A stretch of 64,000 nt of DNA from Rostratula benghalensis. Lineage: Eukaryota > Chordata > Aves > Charadriiformes > Rostratulidae. The translations under genes and the position numbers were made by a program. A model generated the notes under the pieces. It saw only the letters and a program-made list of their open reading frames with translations. It was not told where the DNA came from and searched no databases. Location of the stretch: NCBI GenBank assembly GCA_013399305.1, contig VXAI01000082.1:3248674-3312673 (forward strand). The letters run 5' to 3'. This document shows, one piece after another, positions 26,876 through 40,600 of the stretch (positions are counted from its first letter, which is position 1; each line of letters opens with the position of its first letter).

Positions 26876-27179
26876 GGGAATTTGGAGGGTCTTGTTTCTT
26901 CAAAACACAAAGTAAAACAATAGTTTTACTAATACTCTTCCCTAGGATTTAGAAAGACCTGGATTAAAAGTACTACACTCTCAAATTCCCATCATTATCT
27001 TGGGCCTTCAGTTCCAAAGGGTGTGTATAAACTGAGTATTGTAACACTTCCCTGCATCACGGTGGGAGCATAATATTAGCATCAGCCATAAATTCAGACT
27101 GTGACCATAGCAGAAGCAGATGTTTAAGGAACAGGTTTCACTGCTGTATTTTGCCAGTTTTCATCAGTCTGCTGCATCA

Positions 27180-27720
27180 ATTTATTCCATCTTCCTTAGA
27201 TCTTGTATGGTGAGAAATAGCAAATAATTGTCCTCTATTCACTCACTCCAGGTATCTCATAACATTGCATTATTTGCCCTCTGATAAGTTGTCGCTCTCC
27301 CCCCACCCCCCCGCCCTATTGCCCCATCCCTGAGCTAGAAATACTGCAAATGTTTAATCTCTTGTAGCAGAGAAGCTATTCCACACATTCCGCTGCTTGC
27401 TTTATTGTCCCTCTCCCAACACGTTATCATTCTCTACTGCATATTGTCAATGTTGTCAACATTTTGAGCTGGTGGATTGAGCAGATATTCACAGAATTAT
27501 ACAATAGCGTGACAACTATTTTCTGTTTTGTTCTCCATTACTTCCACATAATTTCTAACACTGTATTGGCCTTGTTGACTCTATTAGCAAAATACATAAG
27601 TAAAATAAAAAAAAAAATTATTTTTATTAAACACATCCTCCAATTTTCTATCAAATGCCACTGCCGGCAGAATGCTTTACTATCCTTGTGTTATACCCTG
27701 AAGTCACCAATATGCTGAAA
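27180..27720 (-). mobile_element. Ancient CR1-like LINE fragment
   Basis: Read on the plus strand, the blocks TTTAATCTCTTGTA (27354), AGAAGCTATTCCA (27370), TGCTTTATTGTCCCTCTC (27398), ACTATTTTCTGTTTTGTTCTC (about 27513) and TTTCTAACACTGTATTGGCC (27551) followed by TTGTTGACT come in the order and spacing of the reverse complement of old CR1 ORF2 and 3' regions known from reptile and bird genomes. Divergence is high and a C-rich tract interrupts the 5' side. The ends are approximate. No open frame survives. Confidence 0.6.
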
Positions 27721-30700
27721 GACTTGTATTACTTCATTAAAAAAAAAAGAAGAAACCTCTTCGTCTCTGTAAATTAGTCACTCAGATATCCTCAGGATGA
27801 TTATTAAAAGTCAGAAATTAAATTAGAAATGCGAAGGACTGGTTTGAGAGTTAGCAACACTTGGCAATTCCAAGTGCCAGTTCGGGTCAGGAAATTAAAA
27901 ACACTATGGTTGGCTGAAACAGAGAAAGTGGCATGGATAGAGTAGGCTCATAACTGACTCCTCCAAGGTGCAATCAGATATTGACTGATTTCATCTAGTC
28001 AAAGCCTCGTAATTTGAAAAGATATATGAAAATGGTATCTCTGGGAGCACAGGCAATTCTGACATCAGAGAGGTGTTATGATTCTGGTTTTGTATTAATG
28101 GCCTCAGAAAGCAGAACACTGTTTAACTGATACCTTTTTATCACACCCTTGAATTTTCTGTTTATCTGCTTTTCGTGCTTGATACACCTGCCATTTATGA
28201 GACCTGAAGATGTCACAACCTAAGGCAAGAAGGCAATAGATAACTTTGGCATTATCACCAAAGCTTTCCATAGTTCTGGATCACAGATGTCCATTGTGAG
28301 TAACTAGTTATTCCATGTCCACTGGTGAAGGCACTGATATTGCAGAAAGTATTAATAAAAATACATACCAGTTAGGACAAACACTCAAGAATTTTTTCTC
28401 TTTGGTGTATCCCAAACCAGAAACAAAAGAATATAAACCCACCTTACTCATTCAGAAAGCATTCCTCAGGAGGCAGAGATAGTGGGCTGTGTCATTAGTG
28501 TACTCCAGATTAAAGAACCGTGCTCTGACCAACTCTTCCTTCCAGCAGCACATGCTCACAACTGTCATGAGGAATGAAAACCAGTTAATGACATGAACTT
28601 CACCTACAAATCAGAAGAAATTGGCACGATTCCTGGAAATGCAGGCCTAAGTGGTATTTTTCTGGAGAGAACATGCAGCTGCTTTAGTCTGCAGTCACTG
28701 CAATTTCTAAATGGCTATCTGGTGTAGCCCAGTGACAGTGTAAGCACTAATCCACTCTAGAGGAGACAAAGGGTGAGATCTAAGCCACAGCTGACATCCT
28801 GCTGGAAACATTAGTCTGTAGCACCTTGAGGAACCTGTCAGAGAGCAAATCAAACCCTCACATTTCTATTTTTACTTGCAATGGTTTCCCTGGGGATTAC
28901 CTGAGAATGAAAGTTAATGGCTAGTACAGATACCTACGTACAGCTTTACTTTCCAGGTTAGGGGAAAAATCCTTAATGCAATACGTTGCATAAAAATTTA
29001 TCTTCTGTAGAGGGATATAGGGTTAATGTCTTAAAAGGATGGACAAAGGCACTAAATTAATTCTGTCATTGATAAACAGTAAATTTTTCTGTAAGAACAC
29101 AATCATTGGGTTATATTTTAAGTCAGAAAACTACTGATCGTTACAATGAAGATGTAAAAGATGCTTAGATGAAAAGTCAAATGGCAACCATTAAGCAAAG
29201 ATACCATGAATAAAGCAAGAAAACATGCAGGAGAAGTCATTGGTGCTGCTTAGTTCCTATGTAGTTCATTGCTTGGGCCTCAGCTGCAGTATTTTTTTTC
29301 CTACAATACCCTACCCTTATTTCCAATGACTCCACTTGAAAACCTGAAGCAACAAGATCTCTGACAATGTAGCAGCTAGTATTTAGGACCAGAAATCTAT
29401 GTGTGACCAGTACAGCTACAGTTGCCAATTTCTCTGAAAGTACTAGTAACTCCAGTTTGTACTGGTTACAGCTAACAAGCACTTCTGGAAACAGATAGAA
29501 GTCAAAAGCAATTAGTCTAAAGTTTGTGCAGCAACGTGCCATGAATAATGTTCCAAATTGATGCCAAGCTCAAGTTCTAGGCGTGGTTTAGCAGCATCAG
29601 TCCAACACACTACCTAAACTGAAGAAACTTGGCTGCCAACAGACATCAAAAAGCTCTTATTTTCAGCAAAATGGATCAAAACCTTCCATTCACTTTTAAG
29701 AAACATACTTAATTCACGTCACTGACAGGTAGAGTCTGTTAGAAGATGATCTTTCCTTGAAACCAGAAATGTTGGGTTGTTTTCCAGAAGCTCCCTCAGT
29801 CTTCTACCTCTTTATTGCTGTATTACTCTCTATCTTCTTGTAGAAAAATAGAGGAAGAAAAATGGCAAAAGTTACAAATGGACACATGCACAGAACAGTT
29901 ATTTAGCATGGAGGTATGATGCTCTATCATATAAGCTTGTAAGGAAAAAAACATCAAGTAGATTAAAACCATTTCTGTGAATTTTTTTGGTAAAGCTGAG
30001 GAATGAAAAATCTTCTCACATCTTTCTTCAACAATTCCTTTATTTATATTTGTATTAGTTCCGCAAAAGCAGCTTGAAAAATGCAGGGGTAGTCTCCACA
30101 TAGTGACGCTTACCTGAACTAAAACAAAAGCTCAGAAATGCGGGGGAGCAGCTTGAGTATGCTAAAATCATATTGACTACAACTGTTGTGAAACTCAGTA
30201 CAGACTATCCACTAAAGAACTCCCTTTATAGCAAGAGAAAATAGTAACAGTGTATGCCCATTATTCAGCAGTCAAGCTTTCACTATTAGGGACATGATGA
30301 CTAGAAAATACCTCTGTGAAACTTGTGAACATGGATGGTGCTGAATATTTGATAGAAACTTCTGGAGTACTTTGAATGTCTGTGTGTGACCTGCACGTGC
30401 AACATATACAGTTCTTTCTTGTTACATTTTTTGTTCTTCAGTTTAATCAAAGAAACAAATTAACACATTTTTAGAAGAAAATGAGAATGAGAAGTTAAAA
30501 CAATGTGGATGTATAAAATACAGCTTCTTTTTTATCATCAAAAAGTATATATGAAAAATATTAGTTACTCAGAATGATCTACCTCTTGAAACTTAGCTAC
30601 CCATCAGTCATTCCATCCAGAGCTTGTTCTCCGAAAGTACAGAAGAAAACACACACTTTACTTGTAAAAGTTATTAAATTGAGATAGTTAAACAAGATAT

Positions 30701-33700
30701 ATACACATCTTGGAATACTGTTGTCTTCTTGCATTAACACAGAAACATGTTGTCCAGATAGAAAATAGAATGATAAAGTTACTCGCATTCACTCGGTGTT
30801 ATACTTGGTTTCTAACACCAGTATTTGCCTTCTGCTAAATGACAGCAGATGTCTAGCCCATATAGGACAGAAATGTTGAAAACAAAAGAGGGTGTATCCA
30901 CATGTAATTATATTTCATTTTCAGGCTTAAATGAATTCTGAAAAAAAAAAAAAAATTATTACAGTAGCCCTTGGAGCATTCCTCCTTTTTCAAGAACTTA
31001 GTAAACATGATGTAAGACTTTTGTGCCATACACAAACACATCACATGCAGACATGAAGAGACAATTTGTTTAAAAGGAGTGCATTTAGAGCCTAAATTAA
31101 ATTGCAAGTATTTAGCTATACAATGTTTGAGCACAGTGGTGCCACATAATATTCTTGAACAAGTAAAGCAAAGTATGTTTACCATGCTACAGTTCTGAAC
31201 TGTAATTTCCAATATCAAGTACGGTACCATTTTGAAAACTTCATTAGGACACGTACAAGATGGTATTTGTAAATCACAAGAACACAGGTGCATTTAAAAG
31301 CTACAATCAACAACTTCATGTTGAGCTTTTAAAAATTGTATTTCACTGAAATTATTATTCACATGGTAATGATTTTCTTTTTAGCTGGAGGATACTTCTC
31401 AATTGCCTGGTGCTGCTCTGGCACATTTGAAAGGTCTGATTATCAATTTTTTTAATCAAATCGAGACAGAATGTTATGAAAGATCCATTTCTTTTGCAAG
31501 ATACTGTTGTTATATTGCTTGCTTCTCTACAGCTACACTATTTTTCAAAGAAAAAATATATAGCAATAAATGTTAGTGTCGATGCTTAGGGACAAAGGCA
31601 GCAAATGTCTAGGAAGGTTGAGGGCAAGTTTACAGTTGGGCTTACGGATTGAGAGGGTTAGAGGCCTGTTGAAAATTGTGCCTAAATTAAAAAAAAAAAA
31701 AAAATGATCGTTACATAATTCAAAATAATTTGTTTACATTTAAGATCAGAAGCAAATCTCTCCAAATGCCATAATTATACTTTAGAGCACACAGTTGCTA
31801 GTATTCCCCTGTAGTCATCAGGCAACCTACCATCACACATCATAGAGAGGCTAATTTTGCGATTACCAACTCTTATGTCATAAAGCTGATTTTAGTTGAA
31901 CTAGCTTTCTAACTTTACATTTCAGTATTACAACTACAGTAAATCTTAGTGTGCTCTGTCTTTAGAAGTTACAGCAGAATACTTATTCAAAAGCAGAAAG
32001 AGCTATTCAAAAGTTCATTAATTAAAAAAAAAAAATCTCATTGACTAAGTAAATCCCACCCATTACCAAGGAGATTCTAACCCCTCATCTGACTGTCAGA
32101 CTCTGAATACTTTTTTTTTTTTAATTCACTTATCTGAAGAACTTCCGATACACAACAATGATCAAGCACAATCGGAACTAGTCCATTCATTGACACACTA
32201 ATAAATTAAGAGTTGATCTAATTATTCATTTGCCAAAATAGCTAGGTACAACAATGCTATTGCTTACGTACCATCATTTCATTCTATCCAGGCAATTAAT
32301 TTCTAACGCATTCATATACACAGAGTTGCCAGTTCAGCATCCTGGCCTCATTAGCTCAGCTGCTTTTCTTCTCCACCCCTATCTGCTTTCCAGCTCTGCA
32401 AGAGTCCTTCTATGCCTTGACACTCTTTTTTTCCAGTTTATTTCTGTTGCACAACTTCAAGTTTTCAAAAGACAAACTGAGGAAAGATAATGTTTAAAGT
32501 AAGTTATCCTGGTAACCTTTTCAGGTGGGTAAGCCAAACTGGAACACCACCAGCCAATACAGCTAGAACTGAATCGTATTCAATAGAGACGTGGATGACG
32601 CTCAACTCTCTCATTCTCCATTTTACTTTCTGGAAGAGGTAAGCTGTCATCTGGAGGTTTGCAGTTGAAACTGGGCTGAGTACTGCACTAAGGACAATGC
32701 TTCAGTCTTCTTTTTTTAGCATGGAGAAAAAAAAAAAAAAAAAAATCAATGGTCTCCTATCAAGGAGAAATAAAAAAAAACACTGTAATATTATTAATGT
32801 ATTTATTTTTAAAATGCAGAAATGGGCTACTCAAACTCACTACCTTTTCCAAATCTTAATATTAGAATAATGCATTTTTCAGGAAAGCCTGTGTAAAACT
32901 GGAACTCACTGACTCTCTTGTGTACAGTATTCTTGGATTAACTGAATTTTTTTCATGAAAAGTATTGTGTCCAGGTTTGAGAATTATAAGCAGCAGCAAA
33001 AATGAAAAGAAAAAAAAAAAACTTGTTTAGAAACAGCTATGAGCTTTTACTGTTTTCTACTAAATGGAACCTGAAAACTTACTGCTTTAATCCCTCTTTG
33101 GCACTCCTCTTTATAACTTAACCTTTGCCTTCTCCAAAGACAGCTTGACTTCACTCCTATGAGCGGTAGGGAAGGGAAACACAGTATTCAACTGAAATTC
33201 ATGTCATACAAAACAGCTTAGAAATGGTAAGAAAAAGAAGCCTCCAGTTGTGAAATTAGTAAGGGGAAAAATAAGATTGTTTGGGTGTCATAGTAATACC
33301 TATTTTAATACGTTTGTGTTTATTTTAAGGTATATTCACCTTTAGATTATCTGAAATTAGTGCTTTTGGTGGACAGTTGCAGAAGACCTATAGTACATGT
33401 TATTCCACACTTTACTATTAAGAAACGAACTGTATTAAAAAGGAGCTAAAACTATTCTTAAGTAGAAAGGAAATTATTAAATGTAGACAGTTTAAAAATT
33501 CTGTTCTATTTTTATATTTTTCCTCAAAATATGTTTTTGCAGCAAGAAAAAAGTAAATAATAAGCAAGCACAGCACCTTTTCAGACCAGTATAAATACCT
33601 TCTTTACTCAAAGCATAAGTATCTGACAGTCTAAAGACAACTTTGGACTGGTTTTGCAAAGTCAAATGAAAACACTGACTCAGCTGAAATATACCAAATT

Positions 33701-34749
33701 TACCCCCATTTCTTAACTGATTAAGAGTGAATAATAAAAAAAAAAATAGGAAAGCTTTGCATAAGCTAGTAAAGATTTAAAGAAGAAAACATGGAGGTTA
33801 TCTAATGAAAAGTCTTATCTAATCTAGTAGACAATATTCAGCACCATCGCAACAGTCAGCATGTTCAGACACCACAATATCTAGCATCAGCAAAATTAAT
33901 GACAAGAAAGTCATACTTTCTTTACCCCTGAGAATAAAACAGCTGCTGAAACACCATAGCAAAGTACATGCTGGCATCTTCATTTTAAAACTAATCTGGG
34001 TTTCTTTCTGAAAAACATCTTCCAGTTTATCCCCCAAACCAGTTGAAAAAAGCATCCTATTATCACTAATGGTAATAACATGGTCAAAATTCAAGGACAC
34101 GGAAGGAAATGTCCTACTTCTCAACTACATTGCAGCTACACTAATATTTATGAAGTTAGTACAACATGGGTGGAAACTCTGCTGATAGTTTCGAAATACT
34201 TTCATATCAACATTCTATGTGTACAAATCAATGAGAAAAAATACAGGTCAGGAATTTTTTCCTACACTGTTGATATTTAAAACACAAGAAGCAGTAAGAC
34301 TGAGGCGCACATCTCTATTCGATTTTGCCAGATTTTAAATCATACTTTAAGTTATTCAAAACATGTTGTGATCCCGAAATGTTTGAGAATACTTAGAAAC
34401 CTGGATAAGAATTGGAACTGACAAACCATGCAAAGAATCTAAGTGGACTGTCATCTTTATTTATAGTGTCAAAAAGGACCTCTTCTTATGCTACTGACAT
34501 CACTATTAGGAAGTCTGCATATCACTACATCTTTTGTACATTTAACAAGTTGCATTGTATTGCTGAATGAGTGAAAATTATTGAACCATACATTTTAGGA
34601 TGGATGGAGTAATCCCAATGGAGGTAACAAGCCACTCCTCCAAGACAGAAACTAGTAGCAGAAATTAATACAAAGAGATTATAACACCATCAAGTATTGC
34701 TGCTAATAGCTTAAGTAATACGTTACTTTATTAGTGAACTACTACTACT

Positions 34750-34774
34750 AAAAAAAAAAAAAAAAAAAAAAAAA
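34750..34774. repeat. Poly-A run (25 A)
   Basis: Twenty-five consecutive A follow CTACTACT. No retrocopy is recognisable next to it. Confidence 0.95.
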
Positions 34775-36444
34775 CATCTCATTAAGAAATAAGGGAATAA
34801 TGTCATTATGGCCTGTATTCACTCAATACCTCAAGCACAACTAGCAAGCATTAGCCTTCTTTCCCATCATCTTCTAGGTCACAGACAAAAAGGCTTTAGC
34901 CAGTATAGTATCCAAATGTTTTGCTCTAAATCTCAAAAAATGTCCTGGACAAAGTCAAGAATAGATCTTATATCTGTTGAATCTCCTCACTGCAAAAGAA
35001 GCCTAAGATACCCTTCCATTGCTCCAACTAGGATACTGAGGCACTTTTATCAAGTCCCCGGTTCTTCATATTACTCTAATATTTGAGTAGCAGACACATA
35101 ATGTAACATCTTCAGATGAATTAAATAAAGGAAATAAGCAGAGAAAATGCAATGAATGCAGTAGTCTTGAATGGAGATTTTTGGTGTTTAGGTCACATAG
35201 GATTATGAGATAAAATATTTGGCATCATCAAGTTCTCAATGCTCTAATTCACCTGCCTTCCAAATTTCCGCTGTCCTTGCATGACATCCTCTCCCAAACT
35301 CCTGCATTTTTCCAACCCCAATTTCTCTCTCCTCTTGAGAAGACCTCCTCTCTCTGCTTACCCTGCAATACTCACCGTAACACACCAGGCTGCCTCCCCA
35401 GCTCACTTCTGGCAAATGCTTATTATTTCATGTGCTCCTATCACTTCCAAGAAATTTCTGTTAGAGCACATCCAGGGACAGCACAGACTTATGCCTGTGT
35501 TGCATTGGGGAAAGAAGAGATCCTGAGGCAATCTGGCTCTAAGAGGAGCTCTTTCAAACACCTTCTAACTAGTAGTAAAGACAGCAATAGCAAGAAAAAG
35601 CCTGTGGTTGTCTACCCTGAGGAGCTGAGATGAGACTAGTTTGTCACACCTGTGTATCCAGCTGTAAGAATTTAAGGTCCTGGAGGGGAGGGAGAGAAGC
35701 TATTTCTGTAACATGCCATGGCAATTGCTACTGATACGTGCAGCACACTGTCCAAGGAGACAGGGAATTTACTAGGGGATGTTTATTCCCTCTCTACAAA
35801 TGTGTTATGTTTTCCCTGCTGCAAAGTGAAGGTGAATCTGGAGGGCTTGGGAATGCAGGGGAATTCCTCTCCCTGTCTTAGCGATCTCCAGCCTAGGAGT
35901 CCTCCCACCCCAGTCAAACACAGGTGGCTGATGCAGTTCCCATTTGTACACCCAGCCAGTGACAGGACTGAACATGTACACCACAGGCACAGATACACAC
36001 ACAAACAAGTTCTGTAGTGTGCCTACATACACATACAGAAGTGAACACTCATATAAATCATATTCAGGAATAGACCTGACTAAGAAGATAGGATAAACTA
36101 TTGTGACAAAGTGCAGTGCTCAGCCAGGCAAAGGTACTGACCAGCAACCTGGTTGCACTTAACTGATCCTTTTTATTATCCGCTCCCCTCTCCTCTCTAT
36201 TTGTCCATGCTCATTTTCTCCCCATCCATCTTGATCTGCACTTATCTCCCCTGAGGTGAACAATCCACTCCAACATACATTTTCCCATTGGTCCCAATTT
36301 TGCTATGCCCATGCCTGCTTTCACTGAGTCTGATCCTGTTATCTAGATGATCTAAGCTTTCTACCATATATTGACAGGGTTACCTGTGTTCTGTTCGTAT
36401 TGCAAGATTTCACTCCCCAAAAGCTTCCCAGTACTACCCTCCAG

Positions 36445-36707
36445 TTATCTGTGAAATTCACTGTCTCTACCCTAAATCCCCATTAATCACCTGTGAAATC
36501 CAGTTATACCACAGCACTGTCTGTACCCAAAGTTAGTGCTTCTGATGCCATTACAGAGGCCAGCTCAGTCTTACATGGTATTGCTGATATGACTAGGTAG
36601 CTACTGGTGGCTTTGCAAAGTTCCCCTACCCAAAAAAATGCCCCTTGCAATTATCTGTGAAATTTGGATATTTATCACATTATTCCCCCTTAGTTATGTG
36701 TGAAATC
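36445..36707. repeat. Degenerate repeated motif TTATCTGTGAAAT
   Basis: Four related motifs occur: TTATCTGTGAAATT at 36445, AATCACCTGTGAAATC ending at 36500, TTATCTGTGAAATTT at 36651 and TTATGTGTGAAATC at 36694. They form two pairs, each about 43 bp apart, with C-rich spacers (CCCTAAATCCCC, ATTCCCCCTTAG). This suggests an old tandem array or duplicated pair in a pyrimidine-rich stretch. I do not recognise the family. Confidence 0.55.
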
Positions 36708-39700
36708 TGACCATTCCCCACCCTAGCACACACCTTTCACCTCTATTTTCTGTGCTGTCACCCCTTCTCCCACCTCTCTGCACCTTTACAGTTGTCCCTT
36801 CATCTAAACCTGCCTATCCTTCCAGTGACTTATCCCAGTCATCATCCTTCTCATCTCTCTTCATCCCTAAAGATGGATAATCAGAGCAAAATTGGATGGG
36901 GTGAAGCTATCAGAATTTTTACATATATTTATCCTCCACCATAGGATAAAGAAGTCTTTTCACTTGTATTGTTGTTTTTCCCCCTTCAAGTCCAAGAAAA
37001 ACAGCATCTTAATGCCATCTCCCTCCCTCTTCCTGCATCAGGTTTCTGTATCAGGAAAAGAGTCATCCATAAGAACTCTCTCCAGCAGATGTCAGCTCCT
37101 ACTTCTTGTAATGAGAATTTCGCAATCAAAACAAGCAGAGAAAGGGGGATGATGAAGCAGGGCTCTTCAGCATCAGGAAGATGAAAAGTTTTCCTTCCCA
37201 CTTACTAGTTGTGTAACAGCTGAGCTCCCATTAGTTTAACTCATACACTTGGGATTCATTTCTTTGCTACCATTAATCACTTTATCTCTCACACAGAGCA
37301 GAAAAGCACACAGGATTCTACTTTTTGGGACCATGACAAGATACCCCCAATGGAATAAATTACACAAAAAACAGTGAATAAAGCATAATTTTTTAAACAA
37401 AATTATCAAAGATTCCTTAACATTGATATAAGTAACTGCTTTGATGTTTTGGGATATTTGCACATGGCAAATGCAGGGCTGAAACAATTCCAGAAGGAAT
37501 TGCCAAATTAAAACCCTGTTGGCCTATCTCACCTATTGTTCTAATCTCCTCAGATCACACACCAGTTCAGTCAGCCCCATTTCTCAGCTTTCCAATTTTC
37601 TGCAACACCGGAACACAATTGTGAGCCATTTACACTGCATAAACACCAGCCAGAGAAAGGTTTCATTAGCAATTGCTCTCACAGGAAGCAGAGATATGCA
37701 ACAGAGCTCTAGCAGAAGCACCAGAGCTTTGCCATGAAATGAGACTTTTGGTAAGAGTCCTTCAGCCCTGTGCTGCTGTGCTTGACTTTACTCTGAGCAG
37801 GAAGTGTCACTGTCACCTCTCTTTGAAATGGTGTGTTGTGGTCTAAGGTAGCCTAAAATCAAGAAGGGACCAGCTTGGTCACTAATAATTCCTGGCATCC
37901 CTTCAGTAAGTATCTAGAGAAACAAGGCCCACATACCAAATTTCTTCCATCTTTTTGCAATAGATACAGCTCTGCAACTAGAGAAACAGTAACTCAACAC
38001 AAACAGGTAAAGTACAGATTAAATCAGTGGAGCAAGAAAGTATCTTTGAATTCCTAAAAAAAAATTCAGGAAAATGGGCAAATAAATCATAAACTGTTGT
38101 CATTGTTATATCTAAGTTAATAGGAGTTAAAGGGGAAGCAATTTTGTAGGCCAATATTAGGCAGAGAAATTTAATTTTGATAGCATTCGATTTTAGGCAC
38201 ATCAAGGCCCTCACAAAAATTGCTTTCTAGAGGACAGAACACCTGATAAGCTGGGCTCCAACTCTCAAGATAGGTATCTAAAATAACTTATTCAAAATCA
38301 TGGCATTCATTATTAAGGCACAGAATATTAGGTATCAATTCACTACGTCAATTCCAATTGTTAAAAATATTAATTTATTCAAATGATTTCTTCAAAGTCA
38401 AAACTGACACTTAAGCCCTTAGCATTTACATATACCCCTAACCAATTACTCTCTAATTATGTCAAGTGCCATCATAAAACTAATGTTCAAGGGCCAGCCA
38501 AATTGAGGACTCCCTATTAGAAACACCATAAAAGATTAGACCATTAGAGAAAAGACCATGCAGTCTGAGCAGACAAAACAGATAAATTGTGGAGAAAAGA
38601 ATATAAACACAAAGCAGAGGGATCAAGGAGTTATCTTTATTTCTTTGGAAGAAAGAATAGATTAGTAAACTAAGAATAAGCTAAACAAATATAAAAAGGA
38701 CGTTGATACTAAAAGCAAAGAGGAAGAAAGTAACAAGGGTAAATGTGGATACTGATAAGAAAAAAAAAGTAATCATAGTCTGGAAAACTGGGAGAGAATT
38801 AAAGGACTGCATAACAGGATCAATTGTCACAGAACTTCTAGACAGAGCCCATCTAGACAGACCACAGGAAAGGTACTGAAAGTCCGAAGGCTCCTGCGTT
38901 GCCTGCTTCCACATAATCCAGTCCACTCACTTGATGAAGAATATACATTAGTGACCACCTATCTAACCTCATAGGCAACACCTTTACCTGAGCTCAGAAG
39001 AGCCTGATTTTTCAAGTCAGTATTTAACACTGTATACTCAAAAACTAAATTTATCTCAACCCAACTCCTCCTCAATTCAAACCTCAGTTTTGTAAGGGTG
39101 TCCAAATTGAACATTCTTGCAGTATCTTAAAAGCTAACACATTCTTACTAATTTAGTAATACAGTATTTGAAAAATATATAACTAAAGAATATTATTTAG
39201 TGTTGCATAAAGTATGCCTAGGTCCCCAATTATTTATTTTAAAAGTCACCTCAAGATTGGCTTTCTGTACCTTTTTGACTTTTCCTACTGCTACCATTTC
39301 GTCACAAGAGAGTTTTTGTAACTTTGTTGCCATGCTCTACACTTTATTTGCATTTGTCTTCATGTCCACATTACAACTGAATTTACTATATATGTTGTGT
39401 TTCACATTAGCTGAATAATTTCTCCTCCTATTTGGTATCTATAAAAGTGGTTTCATGCAGCTCACAAGGCTGCATACGTTTGCTGACCAGTGTCTGACCA
39501 TGGCCCATTTGGTTTTCACCTATGGGGCCTCTGGCATCCTCATGTACTTTCAAGGCTTCTGCCCATGCCTGTGCTCCTCTGCTCTGGTCTAGGATCATGG
39601 ATAGCTCACTCTCCACAGAATAAATACTTATAATTACTATGCATTAGTTTAAAAACTATTCATAATGTTAAATGTTATGCCAACACAAATGCACAAAGTT

Positions 39701-40553
39701 TTAGCAAAAGCTAAAATGAGGTAGGTGATAGTTAGATAATTGCAGTTACAGCCAAAGCTAAAAAATTAATCTCCAGAATGGCCGAGACAAAGCCAGATAG
39801 ATGTTAGAAGTCCACATTCTTAGTTTAATACAACACTGTGACCAGTTATAAGCAACAGTAACTCCACATTTACTGGGCTATTAGAGATCGTACCATAGAT
39901 CATACAAACACATCCATTGTAGTAAAAACATTTACATGGATCTGGTTTCCTGAGTAGCTGTACAGATCTATAACAAGACATTTTTACCTGATGCGGTTTC
40001 ATTCAATGATAACAAAACTTTCCGTTCTTCAGTAAACTTGCTATCTTCAATTTCCTGTTGCTTACATTTTAATATTGTGTGTTTAGGTAAGATTTCAGTT
40101 GTTATTTCTGCTCCATCTACCAGGCTGACTCTAATTAGAGCATCTGTATATCTGGTTTGGTTGCATCATTTTCCATTAATATCTACCTTTTCTTTCTTCT
40201 TATAAACCCATTAGGATACAAATTGCATTTCCAGAAACCTAGCTAAATAATATCTGGTGCAGTTTCTCCTCATTCAAGGACAAAAATGTTTAATAATTTC
40301 ATGAGCAGAAGATTAAACTCCAAATCTACATTGGATTCAGAAATCCTGAGTGAATGTGTAAATATTCAAGCATATGCTCTTTAGCTTTAAACAAAGTGCT
40401 TGTCAACTGCCCTGGTTCGAGGCTCTTTTCAGTAATTTTACTTTTCAGTTACGTCTTTAACTGAACTATGCTCTCTGAAATCAATGGCATATTTGTCAGA
40501 CCATGTCTGCTTCCAGGCTGATGATTATAGTTAATACCAAGGAATGTTACACA

Positions 40554-40595
40554 GAGAAACCCTTCCTCATACTTGAGAAACCCTTGCTCATACTT
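40554..40595. repeat. 21 bp tandem duplication
   Basis: GAGAAACCCTTCCTCATACTT is followed by the same 21 bp with one C/G difference. It lies just outside the estimated left edge of the LTR at 40601. Confidence 0.95.
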
Positions 40596-40600
40596 ACTTC

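Larger units (their letters stand above)
9988..27179. other. Long unique non-coding stretch
   Basis: Over about 17 kb I see no gene and no recognisable interspersed repeat apart from the small repeats listed separately. Homopolymers are common, for example T runs near 12.93, 14.45 and 18.35 kb. Open frames are all near or below 100 codons and often run through homopolymers. Candidate features of interest are the palindrome at 12602-12619 and splice-like signals around 14812-14823. Confidence 0.5.
27721..40553. other. Long unique non-coding stretch
   Basis: I see no gene. The longest ATG-to-stop frame of the window lies here (30853-31293, minus, 146 codons), but it is Cys/Phe-rich, reads through an A-run and resembles no family. 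Poly-A runs occur near 30.95, 31.69, 32.73 and 34.75 kb. From about 35.2 to 36.9 kb the sequence is richer in C and T, with a degenerate repeated motif listed separately. Confidence 0.5.

Noticed and set aside
30853..31293. Longest open frame in the window (146 codons, minus strand)
   Set aside because: It reads through a poly-A tract as a Phe run, has no domain or signal that I recognise and no splice context. A frame of this length is not surprising in 64 kb of AT-rich DNA.
37190..37220. CCACTTACTAGTTGTGTAAC as a MIR core
   Set aside because: The match is confined to about 17 bases, with no flanking MIR sequence.
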